Source: Luteolibacter sp. Y139
Lineage (GTDB): Bacteria; Verrucomicrobiota; Verrucomicrobiia; Verrucomicrobiales; Akkermansiaceae
NCBI RefSeq assembly: GCF_038066715.1
Contig: NZ_JBBUKT010000003.1
Span: 248,001-312,000 of the forward strand
Length of the DNA stretch: 64,000 bases
Direction of reading: 5' to 3'
Below are positions 9,264 to 17,540 of this stretch, piece by piece. Position 1 is the stretch's first letter. The number at the start of each line of letters is the position of its first letter. Below the pieces are notes generated by a model that ran no database searches, was not told the DNA's origin, and saw only the letters and a program-made list of their open reading frames with translations. The translations under genes and the position numbers were made by a program.

Positions 9264-9698
9264 TCATCCCTCCAGGATCGACCGGAAAGAAGCCTCGTCC
9301 GCTGCCCCCATCAAGTCCGCCACGATCTTCGGATCCCTCAGCCGTCGCGCCAGGGCCGCCGTCATCGCCAGATACTCCGCGATCCGGTCCGGCGGCACCC
9401 CGAACAGAAACACCAGCGACACCGCCGTCCCGCTGAAATCCACCGGCTCCCGACATCGCGCCGCCGCGAACACGATCTCCGACACCGCCCCCGTCCGCGC
9501 ATGCGGCAGCGCGATCCCGCACCCTAACAAGGGCGGATTGATCTTCTGCCGCTCCAGCACCGCGCCAATGAAAGCCGCATGGTCGCGAATGCCAGCCTTG
9601 CCCTCTAACAATCCCGCCACCGACCGGATCGCCTGCTCTTCCCCGCCCGCCTCCAGATCGAGGGTGATCGGAGACTCGGGCGGCAGGTAAGACGGCAT
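9264..9698 (-). CDS. PTS EIIA type-2 (fructose/nitrogen class) domain protein
   Basis: This 144-residue protein is a stand-alone EIIA domain of the PtsN/FruA class. The phosphoryl-accepting histidine is H66 in GCGIALPHARTGAV, and VSLVFLFGVPP plus the terminal helices match the family. Such proteins receive a phosphate from HPr and often regulate rather than transport; PtsN of enterobacteria controls potassium systems. Here it directly precedes and is coupled to the ClC gene, so a regulatory partnership with chloride transport is a reasonable inference. No HPr or EI is in the window. A GAGGA sequence precedes the ATG. Confidence 0.9.
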   Translation of the reverse strand: MPSYLPPESPITLDLEAGGEEQAIRSVAGLLEGKAGIRDHAAFIGAVLERQKINPPLLGCGIALPHARTGAVSEIVFAAARCREPVDFSGTAVSLVFLFGVPPDRIAEYLAMTAALARRLRDPKIVADLMGAADEASFRSILEG

Positions 9699-9755
9699 TC
9701 CTCATCCAACAGGTCCACCCCCTCCAGTGGCCACCAAAAAGCACGACGTTGTGTC

Positions 9756-10613
9756 TCAGCGCGCCCGGTCCACCCGCACCAGCGTGAGCCAGCTCTTGCC
9801 AGTCGGCTTGGCATCCTTGCCGCGCGGCGCTTCCTGCACGGATTTGATCCGCCACTGGTCCTCCCGCAGCCGGACAATGCCATTGGTCCGGGTCGTTGAG
9901 AACGCGGGCATCTCGATCATGAGATCGTCCGCACCATAGGAGATCATTCCCACAAGCGCCACGTTCTCAAAGGAAACGCTCACGTCCCACGTCTTCTTCT
10001 CCGCCTCCACCGGCTGAACGGCCGCTTCAAGGGTCTCACCCGTGTTCCGGGTTTCGAAAGACGTCGGGACCGCGTATTTCCCCGCCGACTCCAGCCATCG
10101 CTCCCACGCTGGATTGCCCTTCTTCGCATCCTTCGGATCGATGCCGGCGGGTGGCGTTTCCGGCGGCTCGTATTCAGTCGGATAGATGAACTCCAGGACC
10201 GACTCGTCCGTCGTCCGCGACTTCTCGTCAGTGGACGAAACCAGCGAGTGAAGGAGGGACGCGGCGGGATCTGCGAGCAGCTCCTTTCGCAACACCTCCA
10301 GCTCATCGGAGCCGTGCACAGCATCCAGCCGGGCCGCCAGCACCTTGGTTTCCATCTCCCAGACCTCGAAGCGGACTTGTAGCGACGCCCGGGTTTCCTT
10401 CCCGCGGTTGACTGGAATCTTCACCACCGTCTCCGGTGGCCCTCCGACAGCGAATGGATCCGTTTCCACCGGCCCCTCGGGGACATCGGTATCTTCCGGC
10501 GCCATTTCCGGCCCCGGCTTCGCGGGCGGGGCAGCTTCAGGCTTCGCCTCCTGTCCAGTGGCTGCGGCAAGTCCCAGCAGCCACCCCAGCAACAACATCG
10601 TTCGGATTTTCAT
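9756..10613 (-). CDS. Secreted or periplasmic protein of unknown function
   Basis: This 285-residue protein is read from an ATG at 10613, which begins a signal peptide (MKIRTMLLLGWLLGLAAATG); a longer frame to 10709 adds charged residues without signal character. After the leader comes a Pro/Glu-rich linker (EAKPEAAPPAKPGPEMAPEDT), then an alpha/beta domain with ETRASLQVRFEVWEMETKVLAARLDAV. The C-terminal half (SVSFENVALVGMISYGADD) looks like a beta-rich domain. I do not recognise a family. It is on the same strand as the EIIA-ClC pair, 57 bp upstream of the EIIA start. Confidence 0.7.
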   Translation of the reverse strand: MKIRTMLLLGWLLGLAAATGQEAKPEAAPPAKPGPEMAPEDTDVPEGPVETDPFAVGGPPETVVKIPVNRGKETRASLQVRFEVWEMETKVLAARLDAVHGSDELEVLRKELLADPAASLLHSLVSSTDEKSRTTDESVLEFIYPTEYEPPETPPAGIDPKDAKKGNPAWERWLESAGKYAVPTSFETRNTGETLEAAVQPVEAEKKTWDVSVSFENVALVGMISYGADDLMIEMPAFSTTRTNGIVRLREDQWRIKSVQEAPRGKDAKPTGKSWLTLVRVDRAR

Positions 10614-10751
10614 GATCAAAAGGGGGAGACTGACTAAACGCAGCGACCGCTTTCCGCATTCATTCCCGTGCGAAAAAAATCGCGCGCCGTCAGATCCGAC
10701 CAAGCTCATCTCAAGGGGCCAAGGACGCGCACCTCAGGCTCTTGTTCCGAT

Positions 10752-10776
10752 CTTTGCGTCCTTTGCGCTCTTTGCG
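10752..10776. repeat. Three CTTTGCG heptamers at 9-bp spacing
   Basis: CTTTGCG occurs at 10752, 10761 and 10770, about 80-100 bp upstream of kbl and followed by an AT-rich GTTAATTTT stretch. Similar CTTTGC(G) strings are, from memory, common in PVC intergenic DNA. The function is unknown; a promoter-region role is possible. Confidence 0.5.
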
Positions 10777-10855
10777 GTTAATTTTCCAAATCCGCAAATC
10801 CCCTGCGCATCATTCGCGTTCCCTCACCCTCAATCCCTGCTAGACCAACCCCGCC

Positions 10856-12055
10856 ATGTTCTCCGACGCGCTCGCCAGCCACCTCCGCACGACGCTTTCC
10901 GAAATCGAAGCCGCCGGCCTCTACAAGCGCGAGCGCCTCATCGACTCGACCCAGAACTCCACCGTCCGCCTCAAGGACGGCCGCGAGGTCATCAACATGT
11001 GCGCCAACAACTACCTCGGCCTCGCCGATCACCCCGAGGTCGTCGCCGCCGCCAAGGCCTCCCTCGACCGCTGGGGCTTCGGCATGGCCAGCGTCCGCTT
11101 CATCTGCGGCACCCAGACCCTCCACAAGCAGCTCGAGGAAACCATCAGCCGCTTCCTCGGCACCGAGGATACCATTCTCTACCCCAGCTGTTTCGACGCG
11201 AATGGCGGCCTCTTCGAAGTCCTCCTCACCGAGGAAGACGCTGTCATTTCCGACTCCCTCAATCACGCCTCCATCATCGACGGCGTCCGCCTCTGCAAGG
11301 CCAAGCGCTTCCGCTACGCCAACAACGACATGGCCGACCTCGAAGCCCAGCTCCAGGCCGCCGATGCCGCCGGCGCACGCTTCAAGCTGATCACCACCGA
11401 TGGCGTCTTCTCCATGGACGGTATCATCTGCAATCTCGCCGCCGTCCACGCCCTCGCCGAGAAATACAACGCCCTCGTCCACTTCGACGACTGCCACGCC
11501 ACCGGCTTCCTCGGCGCACGCGGCCGCGGCACCCACGAGCACTGCGGCCTCTTCGGCAAGATCGACGTCACCACCGGCACCCTCGGCAAGGCCCTCGGCG
11601 GCGCATCCGGCGGCTACACCTCTGGCAAGAAGGAGATCATCGACCTCCTCCGCCAGCGCTCCCGCCCCTACCTCTTCTCGAACACCATCGCCCCGCCCAT
11701 CGTCGCAGCATCGATCAAGGTCTTCGAAATGCTCGAAGCCTCCACCGAACTCGCCGACCGCGTGAAGTCGAACACTGACTACTTCCGCAACGCCATGGCC
11801 ACCACCGGCTTCACCATCGCCGGCAAGGACCACCCGATCTCTCCCGTCATGCTCGGCGATGCCGCCCTCTCCCAGAAGTTCGCCGACAAGTTGTTAGAGA
11901 AAGGCGTCTACGCCATCGGCTTCTTCTACCCCGTCGTCGCCCAGGGCAAAGCCCGCATCCGCACCCAGATCAGCGCCGCCCATACGAAGGAGCAGCTCGA
12001 CAAGGGCATCGCAGCCTTCGTCGCCACCGGTAAGGAGCTGGGAGTAATTTCGTGA
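10856..12055 (+). CDS. kbl: Glycine C-acetyltransferase (2-amino-3-ketobutyrate CoA ligase)
   Basis: This 399-residue PLP enzyme of the alpha-oxoamine synthase family joins glycine and acetyl-CoA to 2-amino-3-oxobutyrate, or runs the reverse step of threonine breakdown. Full-length family features are present: [30 protein letters not shown], the cofactor-contacting [12 protein letters not shown] (D211, D212, H214) and the Schiff-base lysine K245 in [13 protein letters not shown]. Length and motifs match E. coli Kbl closely. The usual partner threonine dehydrogenase (tdh) is not adjacent in the window. The small membrane-protein gene at 12099 follows on the same strand. Confidence 0.95.
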   Translation: MFSDALASHLRTTLSEIEAAGLYKRERLIDSTQNSTVRLKDGREVINMCANNYLGLADHPEVVAAAKASLDRWGFGMASVRFICGTQTLHKQLEETISRFLGTEDTILYPSCFDANGGLFEVLLTEEDAVISDSLNHASIIDGVRLCKAKRFRYANNDMADLEAQLQAADAAGARFKLITTDGVFSMDGIICNLAAVHALAEKYNALVHFDDCHATGFLGARGRGTHEHCGLFGKIDVTTGTLGKALGGASGGYTSGKKEIIDLLRQRSRPYLFSNTIAPPIVAASIKVFEMLEASTELADRVKSNTDYFRNAMATTGFTIAGKDHPISPVMLGDAALSQKFADKLLEKGVYAIGFFYPVVAQGKARIRTQISAAHTKEQLDKGIAAFVATGKELGVIS

Positions 12056-12098
12056 TGTTGTGAATGGGGGTGCGGGTTTGCCCGTTCAAGCAACCGCC

Positions 12099-12566
12099 AT
12101 GCTTCGCGCCTTCTTTCGTTCGCGCATCTGTTGGCTCGGGATTCCCGGCTTCCTGTTCTTCCTCTGGGCATGGCAGGAATCCGGACACTACGACACCGGA
12201 GCGGAGATCCGGATCGAAAACCGGGGACGCGTGTATGTCCGCCAGCGAGGCGGAGAGGTCATGTGGTACTGGTTCTGGAACAGCCCCGAAATGGACCGCG
12301 GGTCAACCCGGCACCACCCGCTGTTCAAGGTCGTCAGACGCGAGACTCCGGAGGATACCTTGCCGGCATTGGGTTGGTTCGGATTCTGGTTCCCCAAGCC
12401 CTTCCACCACACCCATCAGGTCTACGTCGATCTTCCGGGACGTGGTTGTTCGGTCTTCATCGTCTCCCACTGGCTTCTGTTGATCGCCTACTCGGCAAGC
12501 TGGGGTGCCTTCTTCCTTTGGCGGCAGAGACGCAAAAAACGCCTCAGTTCACCGACAAGCTCTTGA
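12099..12566 (+). CDS. Small membrane protein of unknown function
   Basis: The protein has 155 residues from the ATG at 12099 (MLRAFFRSRICWLGIPGFLFFLWAW). A GTG at 12060 would add 13 residues that weaken the membrane start, so I prefer 12099. There is one transmembrane helix at the N-terminus and one near the C-terminus (VFIVSHWLLLIAYSASWGAFFLW), with a soluble region rich in Trp, Phe and Arg between them, followed by a basic tail RRKKRLSS. No family is recognised. Its end overlaps the convergent EF-hand gene by 23 bp. Confidence 0.65.
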   Translation: MLRAFFRSRICWLGIPGFLFFLWAWQESGHYDTGAEIRIENRGRVYVRQRGGEVMWYWFWNSPEMDRGSTRHHPLFKVVRRETPEDTLPALGWFGFWFPKPFHHTHQVYVDLPGRGCSVFIVSHWLLLIAYSASWGAFFLWRQRRKKRLSSPTSS

Positions 12567-13002
12567 ACCAAGTCACCACGAATTTGGTGGGCAGGATGTC
12601 CTTCAGCACCTTGACGAACTCGCCCGCCTTCACGAACTCATCGCCATTCAAGTCGAGGCCCGGGAAGGTCACGATGTCCGGGAGCTGGGGATCGCTGGGA
12701 AGCGAGGTGCGCGCCACAAACCACTCGAACAGATCGATGCTGTTATCGTGGTCATTGTCGAAGTAGTCGAAGAACGCATCGGCGACCGCCTGCAAATCGG
12801 CCACATTGCCCTGACCGCCATTCTTGGCCTTGGTCAAGGTCTTCAATAGCGCAGCGAACTCGGTCCGGCTGATGACCTCGTCATTATCGGTGTCGGCCTT
12901 GTCGAATTTCTTCACCTCCGCCTTCGTCGGGCTGATCAAGCCGGCGGAAGCAGTGGCGGAGGAAAGGGCGATGATAAGGAGGGGGAGAAGCGTGAATTTC
13001 AC
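12544..13002 (-). CDS. Exported EF-hand calcium-binding protein
   Basis: Three EF-hand loops are visible: DTDNDEVISRTE, DNDHDNSIDLFE and DLNGDEFVKAGE, each with acidic residues at positions 1, 3, 5 and 12. A signal peptide (VKFTLLPLLIIALSSATASAG) begins at a GTG at 13002, giving about 152 residues. The frame is open to a TTG at 13056, but that stretch is charged and would bury the signal. The protein probably binds calcium outside the cytoplasm. It is the last in a minus-strand series after the TPR-like gene, separated by 70 bp. Confidence 0.8.
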   Translation of the reverse strand: MKFTLLPLLIIALSSATASAGLISPTKAEVKKFDKADTDNDEVISRTEFAALLKTLTKAKNGGQGNVADLQAVADAFFDYFDNDHDNSIDLFEWFVARTSLPSDPQLPDIVTFPGLDLNGDEFVKAGEFVKVLKDILPTKFVVTWFKSLSVN

Positions 13003-13072
13003 CGGTCTACGCTGACGGCTCAGGTCCCTCGGCGACAAGCCCGAATCATCGTGCAAAGCGCGCCAGACTCTC

Positions 13073-14158
13073 TCACCTCTGCGGATGCTTCTCTAACATC
13101 CATTCGTTCGCGGCGTTCTCACCAAAGAGCTTCACTCGGTCGAAGTAGAGCTGCCAGTCGCCTTCCGGCACCGCGGAATCCTTCATCAGCTCTGCGACCT
13201 GATTCGTTCTGCCAACGAGGAGTTCCTTCTGCTGCTTGAGTTCTTCCAGGCGGGCAGTCGCCTCTTCCGACTCGAGACCCTTGAGGGCTTCTTTCTCGAC
13301 CACCGTTCCCACCAGGAAGTCCACGAGGCGTCCACCTTCCTGAAGCTGCCGCGCCATTCCGATTTGGATTTCGCGCAGGGATTCCACGGACTGGTCATCT
13401 CCCGCGGCCTGATAGTCTTTCCGCATGTCCCGCATCCCGTCGGCGAGGGTGCGAAATTGCAGCAGCAGCGACTTGCTGCCTCCAGAGAGGGCCATCAGTT
13501 TCGCCTGCGCGGGCGTGAGCCCGGAAGCAAGGTAAGCCTCCTCGTCATTTTGAGTGGAGGCGTTCGTGAAATCATTGACCGGCTTCCCCACAGACTTTTG
13601 CAGTTCCTCCAGCGCCTCCTGCTTCCTGCCCAGCGCCAGAAGCGAGCGTGCCGCCATGCAGTTTCCGAGCGCATTGGTCGGATCCACCCGCTTGAGATTC
13701 TCCAGGATGGCCAGCCGCTTCTCCGCATCCTGCACCTGTGAAAGGCTCGTCATGAGGACCTGCGGATGATCCGGAAATCTCTCCAAGGCCTCCTTGAGAT
13801 AAGCATCATCTCCACCCAACCGGAACGCCGAAAGAAGCGAATCCACGCTGCGATTGCTCGCGTTCACGAAAGCTTCGACCTGTTCCTTGGTGAGGATTCG
13901 CTCAGGAGGCCCTTCTCCCATGACCAAGGCCGCGAGTTCCCTGAAGGAGCGCTTGCTTCGCCCGGCCGCCCGATTCCGATCCCGATCCACTTTGGAGGAA
14001 GGGGATGCCGAACCAACCGGCCTCGCTGGAGCGGAGTCATTCGTCCCGGCCGAAGACGCTGGAGCCCGGTCCCTCGACTGCATCAACACCAATACCAACA
14101 CCAGCAGGACCGCGATCGCGATCCATCCGGCGGCTTTCTTTGGCGAAGGCATTGGCAT
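13073..14158 (-). CDS. Single-pass membrane protein with TPR-like helical region
   Basis: The ATG at 14158 is preceded by AAGGGA and gives 361 residues. There is one N-terminal membrane helix (GWIAIAVLLVLVLVLMQS) and a Ser/Pro/Arg-rich linker to about residue 75. A helical domain follows, with TPR-like repeats such as LAILENLKRVDPTNALGNCM and LLALGRKQEALEELQKS. The C-terminal half is coiled-coil-like (ARLEELKQQKELLVGRTNQV). It probably acts as an envelope scaffold facing the periplasm; no enzyme motif is seen. Close relatives of unknown role occur, as far as I recall, in Verrucomicrobia. Confidence 0.7.
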   Translation of the reverse strand: MPMPSPKKAAGWIAIAVLLVLVLVLMQSRDRAPASSAGTNDSAPARPVGSASPSSKVDRDRNRAAGRSKRSFRELAALVMGEGPPERILTKEQVEAFVNASNRSVDSLLSAFRLGGDDAYLKEALERFPDHPQVLMTSLSQVQDAEKRLAILENLKRVDPTNALGNCMAARSLLALGRKQEALEELQKSVGKPVNDFTNASTQNDEEAYLASGLTPAQAKLMALSGGSKSLLLQFRTLADGMRDMRKDYQAAGDDQSVESLREIQIGMARQLQEGGRLVDFLVGTVVEKEALKGLESEEATARLEELKQQKELLVGRTNQVAELMKDSAVPEGDWQLYFDRVKLFGENAANEWMLEKHPQR

Positions 14159-14213
14159 CCATTCCCTTGCTAACAGATCCGCCCGGCGGGCAAAGCCGAA
14201 TCCCAAGGGATCC

Positions 14214-14537
14214 TCAAAGCACCCTCCCTTGATAGCGGACCATGAATTCCTTCGCCCACGCCATCTCCGGAAGCGCCAGCAGCCGCTTGGAAATCGATCT
14301 TACCATCTCGTCCGGATAGTCCCGGTGGAATCTGACGTCGATCATTCCCGGCGTAATTGTCGCCGCCATCGCATTCCCGCGATAGTCGTCCTCATAGGAC
14401 ACCCCTTCCTGCTTCACGTCACGATGCTGGATCGTGCCGGGAAAGAACACGGCGGCCGAAGAATTCAGCACGCACTTCACGAAATACCCCTCCGCAGCGA
14501 GGTAGGGCGAAAGGGATTCCAAACCGAAAACCTTCAT
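14214..14537 (-). CDS. Conserved small protein, unknown function, likely co-transcribed with response regulator
   Basis: This 107-residue soluble protein (MKVFGLESLSPYLAAEGYFV) has no signal peptide. Motifs such as NSSAAVFFPGTIQHRDVKQEG and YEDDYRGNAMAATITPGMID suggest a compact alpha/beta fold. I do not recognise a family. Its ATG lies 7 bp after the stop of the response-regulator gene on the same strand, so it is probably translated from the same message and may be a small partner of that two-component system, which is inference. Confidence 0.7.
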   Translation of the reverse strand: MKVFGLESLSPYLAAEGYFVKCVLNSSAAVFFPGTIQHRDVKQEGVSYEDDYRGNAMAATITPGMIDVRFHRDYPDEMVRSISKRLLALPEMAWAKEFMVRYQGRVL

Positions 14538-14544
14538 GGAGCGA

Positions 14545-15201
14545 TCAAACCCTCGGCCTCCCTAACACCTCCACCGCCTGCATCGCCGCCGCATTCCGGT
14601 TCTCCACGCCAAGCTTCTCAAAGATGTTCCCCATGTGCTGCTTCACCGTCTTCTCGCTCATCCCGAGGATGCCGGCCACGTCGCCATTGCTCTTCCCCTG
14701 CGCCACCCACAGCAGCACCTCCGCCTCGCGGTTGGTCAGGCCCATCCCAGTCAGTGGCTCGTGACTGGAGTAGTCGGGATTGAATCCCCCACCATTCGCC
14801 GCCGCGGCGGCCTGGACCCTTGCCTCGATCGCCTCTGCCCGCGCAAGCCGCGCTTCCACCGCAGCCAGCAGATCCTCCCGCACCACCGGCTTCACGAGGT
14901 AATCATCCGCCCCGAAATTCATGCCGATCCGGATGTCGGTCTTGTCGCTGCGGGCGGTCAGGAAAATGAACGGCAGCGTCGCCGTCGCATCCTCCCCACG
15001 CAGCGTCTGCACCACCCCGTGACCATCCATTTCCGGCATCATCACATCACAGATCACCAGGTCCGGACGCTTCTGCCGCGCGGTCTCCACGCCCACCCGG
15101 CCATTCTCCGCCGTGAATACCTCGTAGCCCTCCATTTCCAGCATCAGGGCGATATTCCGCCGCATCGGGGCCTGGTCTTCGATGACAAGAATGCGCTTCA
15201 T
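14545..15201 (-). CDS. Response regulator with LuxR-type HTH (NarL class)
   Basis: The protein has 218 residues from the ATG at 15201. The receiver domain has the acidic pocket E8/D9, phospho-acceptor D52 in VICDVMMPEMDG, T82 and K104. A linker of alanines precedes the LuxR helix-turn-helix (LTNREAEVLLWVAQGKSNGDVAGILGMSEKTVKQHMGNIFEKLG), so it is a DNA-binding transcription regulator. A GTG at 15228 could extend it by nine residues. The likely sensor kinase is at 15715-17349, same strand but separated by a globin gene on the opposite strand. Confidence 0.92.
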   Translation of the reverse strand: MKRILVIEDQAPMRRNIALMLEMEGYEVFTAENGRVGVETARQKRPDLVICDVMMPEMDGHGVVQTLRGEDATATLPFIFLTARSDKTDIRIGMNFGADDYLVKPVVREDLLAAVEARLARAEAIEARVQAAAAANGGGFNPDYSSHEPLTGMGLTNREAEVLLWVAQGKSNGDVAGILGMSEKTVKQHMGNIFEKLGVENRNAAAMQAVEVLGRPRV

Positions 15202-15247
15202 AGGGAGAGGAGACGCGGCATCCTGCACGAAATACGTGAAAAGACCA

Positions 15248-15263
15248 TCCGACTAAAGTCGGA
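15248..15263. repeat. Short palindrome TCCGAC-TAAA-GTCGGA
   Basis: A perfect 6-bp inverted repeat lies between the divergent response-regulator and globin genes. A near-identical element (TCCGAC-CAAA-GTCGGA) occurs at about 22009-22024, and a degenerate one at about 20055, both upstream of the beta-helix genes. It could be a regulator site or an interspersed repeat. Confidence 0.5.
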
Positions 15264-15298
15264 GTGCCGGAATTCGCGTTCCGTGCGACCATGGGCGC

Positions 15299-15718
15299 GT
15301 GTTGGATCCCGAACAAAAGCACCGCCTGCGCAAGACCTTCGCCCTCGTGGAACGCCAGTCCCACGTCGCCGCCCTGGTCTTCTACCAGCGCCTGTTCGAG
15401 CTCAACCCCATGCTCCGCCCCCTCTTCAAAACCGACATCGAACTCCAGGCCGCGAAGCTGATGGAAATGCTCTCCACCGCCCTGAGCCTGCTGGAAAAGC
15501 CGGAGGAGCTGACGGAAACCCTGGAAGAACTGGGGGCCCGCCACGTCGCCTACGGCGTGAAGACCGAGCACTACGACACGGTCGGCGAGGCTCTGTTAGC
15601 CATGCTTTCGTCCGTGCTCGGCAAGGACTTCAACGCCGACGCCCGCAAGGCATGGACCGAGCTCTACCTGCTCATCGCCTCCACCATGCTCCGCGGCGCG
15701 GCACGGGTCAGCCACTAG
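15299..15718 (+). CDS. Bacterial globin (single-domain, flavohemoglobin-like)
   Basis: This 139-residue globin binds heme. The proximal histidine is H82 in GARHVAYGVKTEHYDTVGEALL, a stretch shared with Vitreoscilla-type haemoglobin and flavohemoglobin globin domains. Distal-pocket candidates are Y29 in LVFYQRLFELNP and Q50. It lacks the reductase part, so it could bind, sense or scavenge O2 or NO. The start is a GTG at 15299 (or TTG at 15302) without an obvious ribosome site. It is flanked by a two-component system: divergent from the regulator, and sharing its CTAG stop with the kinase in the convergent direction. Confidence 0.88.
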   Translation: MLDPEQKHRLRKTFALVERQSHVAALVFYQRLFELNPMLRPLFKTDIELQAAKLMEMLSTALSLLEKPEELTETLEELGARHVAYGVKTEHYDTVGEALLAMLSSVLGKDFNADARKAWTELYLLIASTMLRGAARVSH

Positions 15719-17349
15719 GCGAACACCGGCAGCCGCACCGTGAAGGCGGTGCCGTCACCGGTCTCCGAAATGAAGCCGATGCTGCCGCCGTGCAGTTCCA
15801 CGCAGCGCTTGGTGATCAGCAAGCCAAGGCCACTTCCCTGGATCTCCCCGACATTGCCCGCCCGCTGGAATGCCTCGAACATCCGGGACTGATCATCCCC
15901 GGGAATCCCGATCCCGCGATCCTTCACCACGAACTCCGCCGCATCGCCATCGCGCCGCACGCGGAATTCCACCGGGCTGCCGGCAGGCGAGTATTTCGCC
16001 GCGTTCGATAGCAGGTTGGAGAAGATGTGGCGCAGCAGCGGCTCATCCGCCGTCGCCCCGGCGAGATCGTTTTCGAAGGTCATCTCCACCGGGCACCGTC
16101 GCACCGTGGCCGACTGCGATTCATCGGTCAGCTTCAGGCACAGCGCCTCCAGATCCAGCGGCACCGGCGAAAAGGTCAGCTTGCCCGCATCCGCACGACC
16201 GAGCACCAGCACCTGCTCCATCAGCGCCCCCATCCGCCGCGTGGCACTGTGGATGTCCTCGAACAATTCTAACCGCCTCGCCTCATCCAGCCTATCAAAG
16301 TAATTCCGCAGCAGTTCCACCGCCGACATGATGATCCCCAGCGGCGTCCGGAACTCGTGCGACACGATCGACGTGAAGCGCGAGCGCAGCTCATTCAGCT
16401 CCCGCTCATTCTCCAGTGCCCGGCGAATGGTCTCTTCCGTACGGCGTTGCTCGGTTCGGTCCGTCACCGCCGCAATGACGCTCGCGCCCTTCCCCGGCAC
16501 GCGGGCCAGATGGACCGAGCACGGAATCTCCCGCCCGTCGCCACTGCGATGGACCCAGTCGAAATACGGCGTCTCACCGCCCAGCGCCTGGGAAATCTTC
16601 TCGCGCGCCGCGTCCATGCTCAAGCGGCCATCCGGCTGATACTCCGGGCTGAAATCCGCCGGCCCACCGGCCAGCAATGAAGTACGATCCACACCGTAGA
16701 AGCGCAGCGCGCTCTCATTCGCATCCGTGAATCGCCCCGTCTCCATGTCCACCACCACCGTCGGCGTCGGCGTGTGCTCGATCACCTGGCGATAGCGCGC
16801 CTCGCTCTCGCGCAGCGCAACCTCCCCGCGCTGGCGTTCATCAATCTCCACCGCCAGCGCGATCCATTGCGCCACGTAGCGCGCGAAGTCCACTTCCTGC
16901 GCTGTCCACTCGCGCGGGCCGCCGACATGCTCATGGCACACCACCCCGAAGAGCCGGCCATGACGATGCACCGGCGCATCCAGCATCGCGCCGATTCCCA
17001 GCGGCGTGAAATAGATGTCATGGAACTCGGCCAGCCGCGGATCGCTCATCGTATCGCTCGCCACGATCAGGTTCGATCCCTCGTGAAGCGCCGCGAAGTA
17101 GGTGGGAAACGTATCCGCCTCCAGCACCAGCGGCTCACTGTCATGGGTCCCGCTGGAGAGCAGGAACTGCATCTCCCTGCGGATCGCGCGGCCATCGGGA
17201 TCCAGGCTCCAATAACCCACCCGCTCCACATTCAGGCTGGCAGCACTGCGTTGCAGCAGCTCGCGCAGCATGTCCTTCAAGGGCACCACGCCGATCCGCT
17301 CGATCAAGGTATCGAGCTGCTCGCTGGAAGGTCGTAAGGGCGCAGTCAT
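15715..17349 (-). CDS. GAF-PAS sensor histidine kinase
   Basis: The protein has 544 residues from the ATG at 17349. No membrane helix is seen, so it is cytoplasmic. Domains in order are a GAF domain (about 20-170), a PAS domain (about 185-305, YRQVIEHTPTPTVVVD), and HisKA with the phospho-acceptor H331 in SIVSHEFRTPLGII. The ATPase domain has N-box NLLSNAAKYSP, G1 DRGIGIP and G2 GSGLGLL. The kinase probably phosphorylates the regulator at 14545-15201. The globin gene lies between the two on the other strand and its stop codon overlaps this one. A longer frame to 17493 exists but carries no domain. Confidence 0.92.
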   Translation of the reverse strand: MTAPLRPSSEQLDTLIERIGVVPLKDMLRELLQRSAASLNVERVGYWSLDPDGRAIRREMQFLLSSGTHDSEPLVLEADTFPTYFAALHEGSNLIVASDTMSDPRLAEFHDIYFTPLGIGAMLDAPVHRHGRLFGVVCHEHVGGPREWTAQEVDFARYVAQWIALAVEIDERQRGEVALRESEARYRQVIEHTPTPTVVVDMETGRFTDANESALRFYGVDRTSLLAGGPADFSPEYQPDGRLSMDAAREKISQALGGETPYFDWVHRSGDGREIPCSVHLARVPGKGASVIAAVTDRTEQRRTEETIRRALENERELNELRSRFTSIVSHEFRTPLGIIMSAVELLRNYFDRLDEARRLELFEDIHSATRRMGALMEQVLVLGRADAGKLTFSPVPLDLEALCLKLTDESQSATVRRCPVEMTFENDLAGATADEPLLRHIFSNLLSNAAKYSPAGSPVEFRVRRDGDAAEFVVKDRGIGIPGDDQSRMFEAFQRAGNVGEIQGSGLGLLITKRCVELHGGSIGFISETGDGTAFTVRLPVFA

Positions 17350-17472
17350 GGGAAGTTGAAGGCCGCACTTAGCGGAAGCACCGCGCGCCGTGAATCCCAT
17401 TCCGCGGCACCACACCGCCTCCGTCCGAAGTCGTATGCAGAAGCCCCCGGAAACACGGGAAACCCCGGCGGA

Positions 17473-17482
17473 GGTCCTATTC
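17473..17482 (+). promoter_or_regulatory. GGTCCTATTC motif, copy 1
   Basis: The decamer lies 59 bp upstream of the ATG of the beta-strand repeat gene. The same decamer stands upstream of both beta-helix genes (20109, 22062). It may be a promoter element or operator; function is inferred only from position and repetition. Confidence 0.45.
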
Positions 17483-17540
17483 CGCAAATCCACAACTCAT
17501 GGGATGAAGGCAGCACACCAATCGAATTTCTCCTCCAGCC

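Noticed and set aside
10345-11833. Long reading frames of 477 and 351 codons overlapping kbl and its upstream region
   Set aside because: They are Arg/His/Pro-rich or Gly/Glu/Val-rich shadows of a well-recognised gene in a GC-rich genome.
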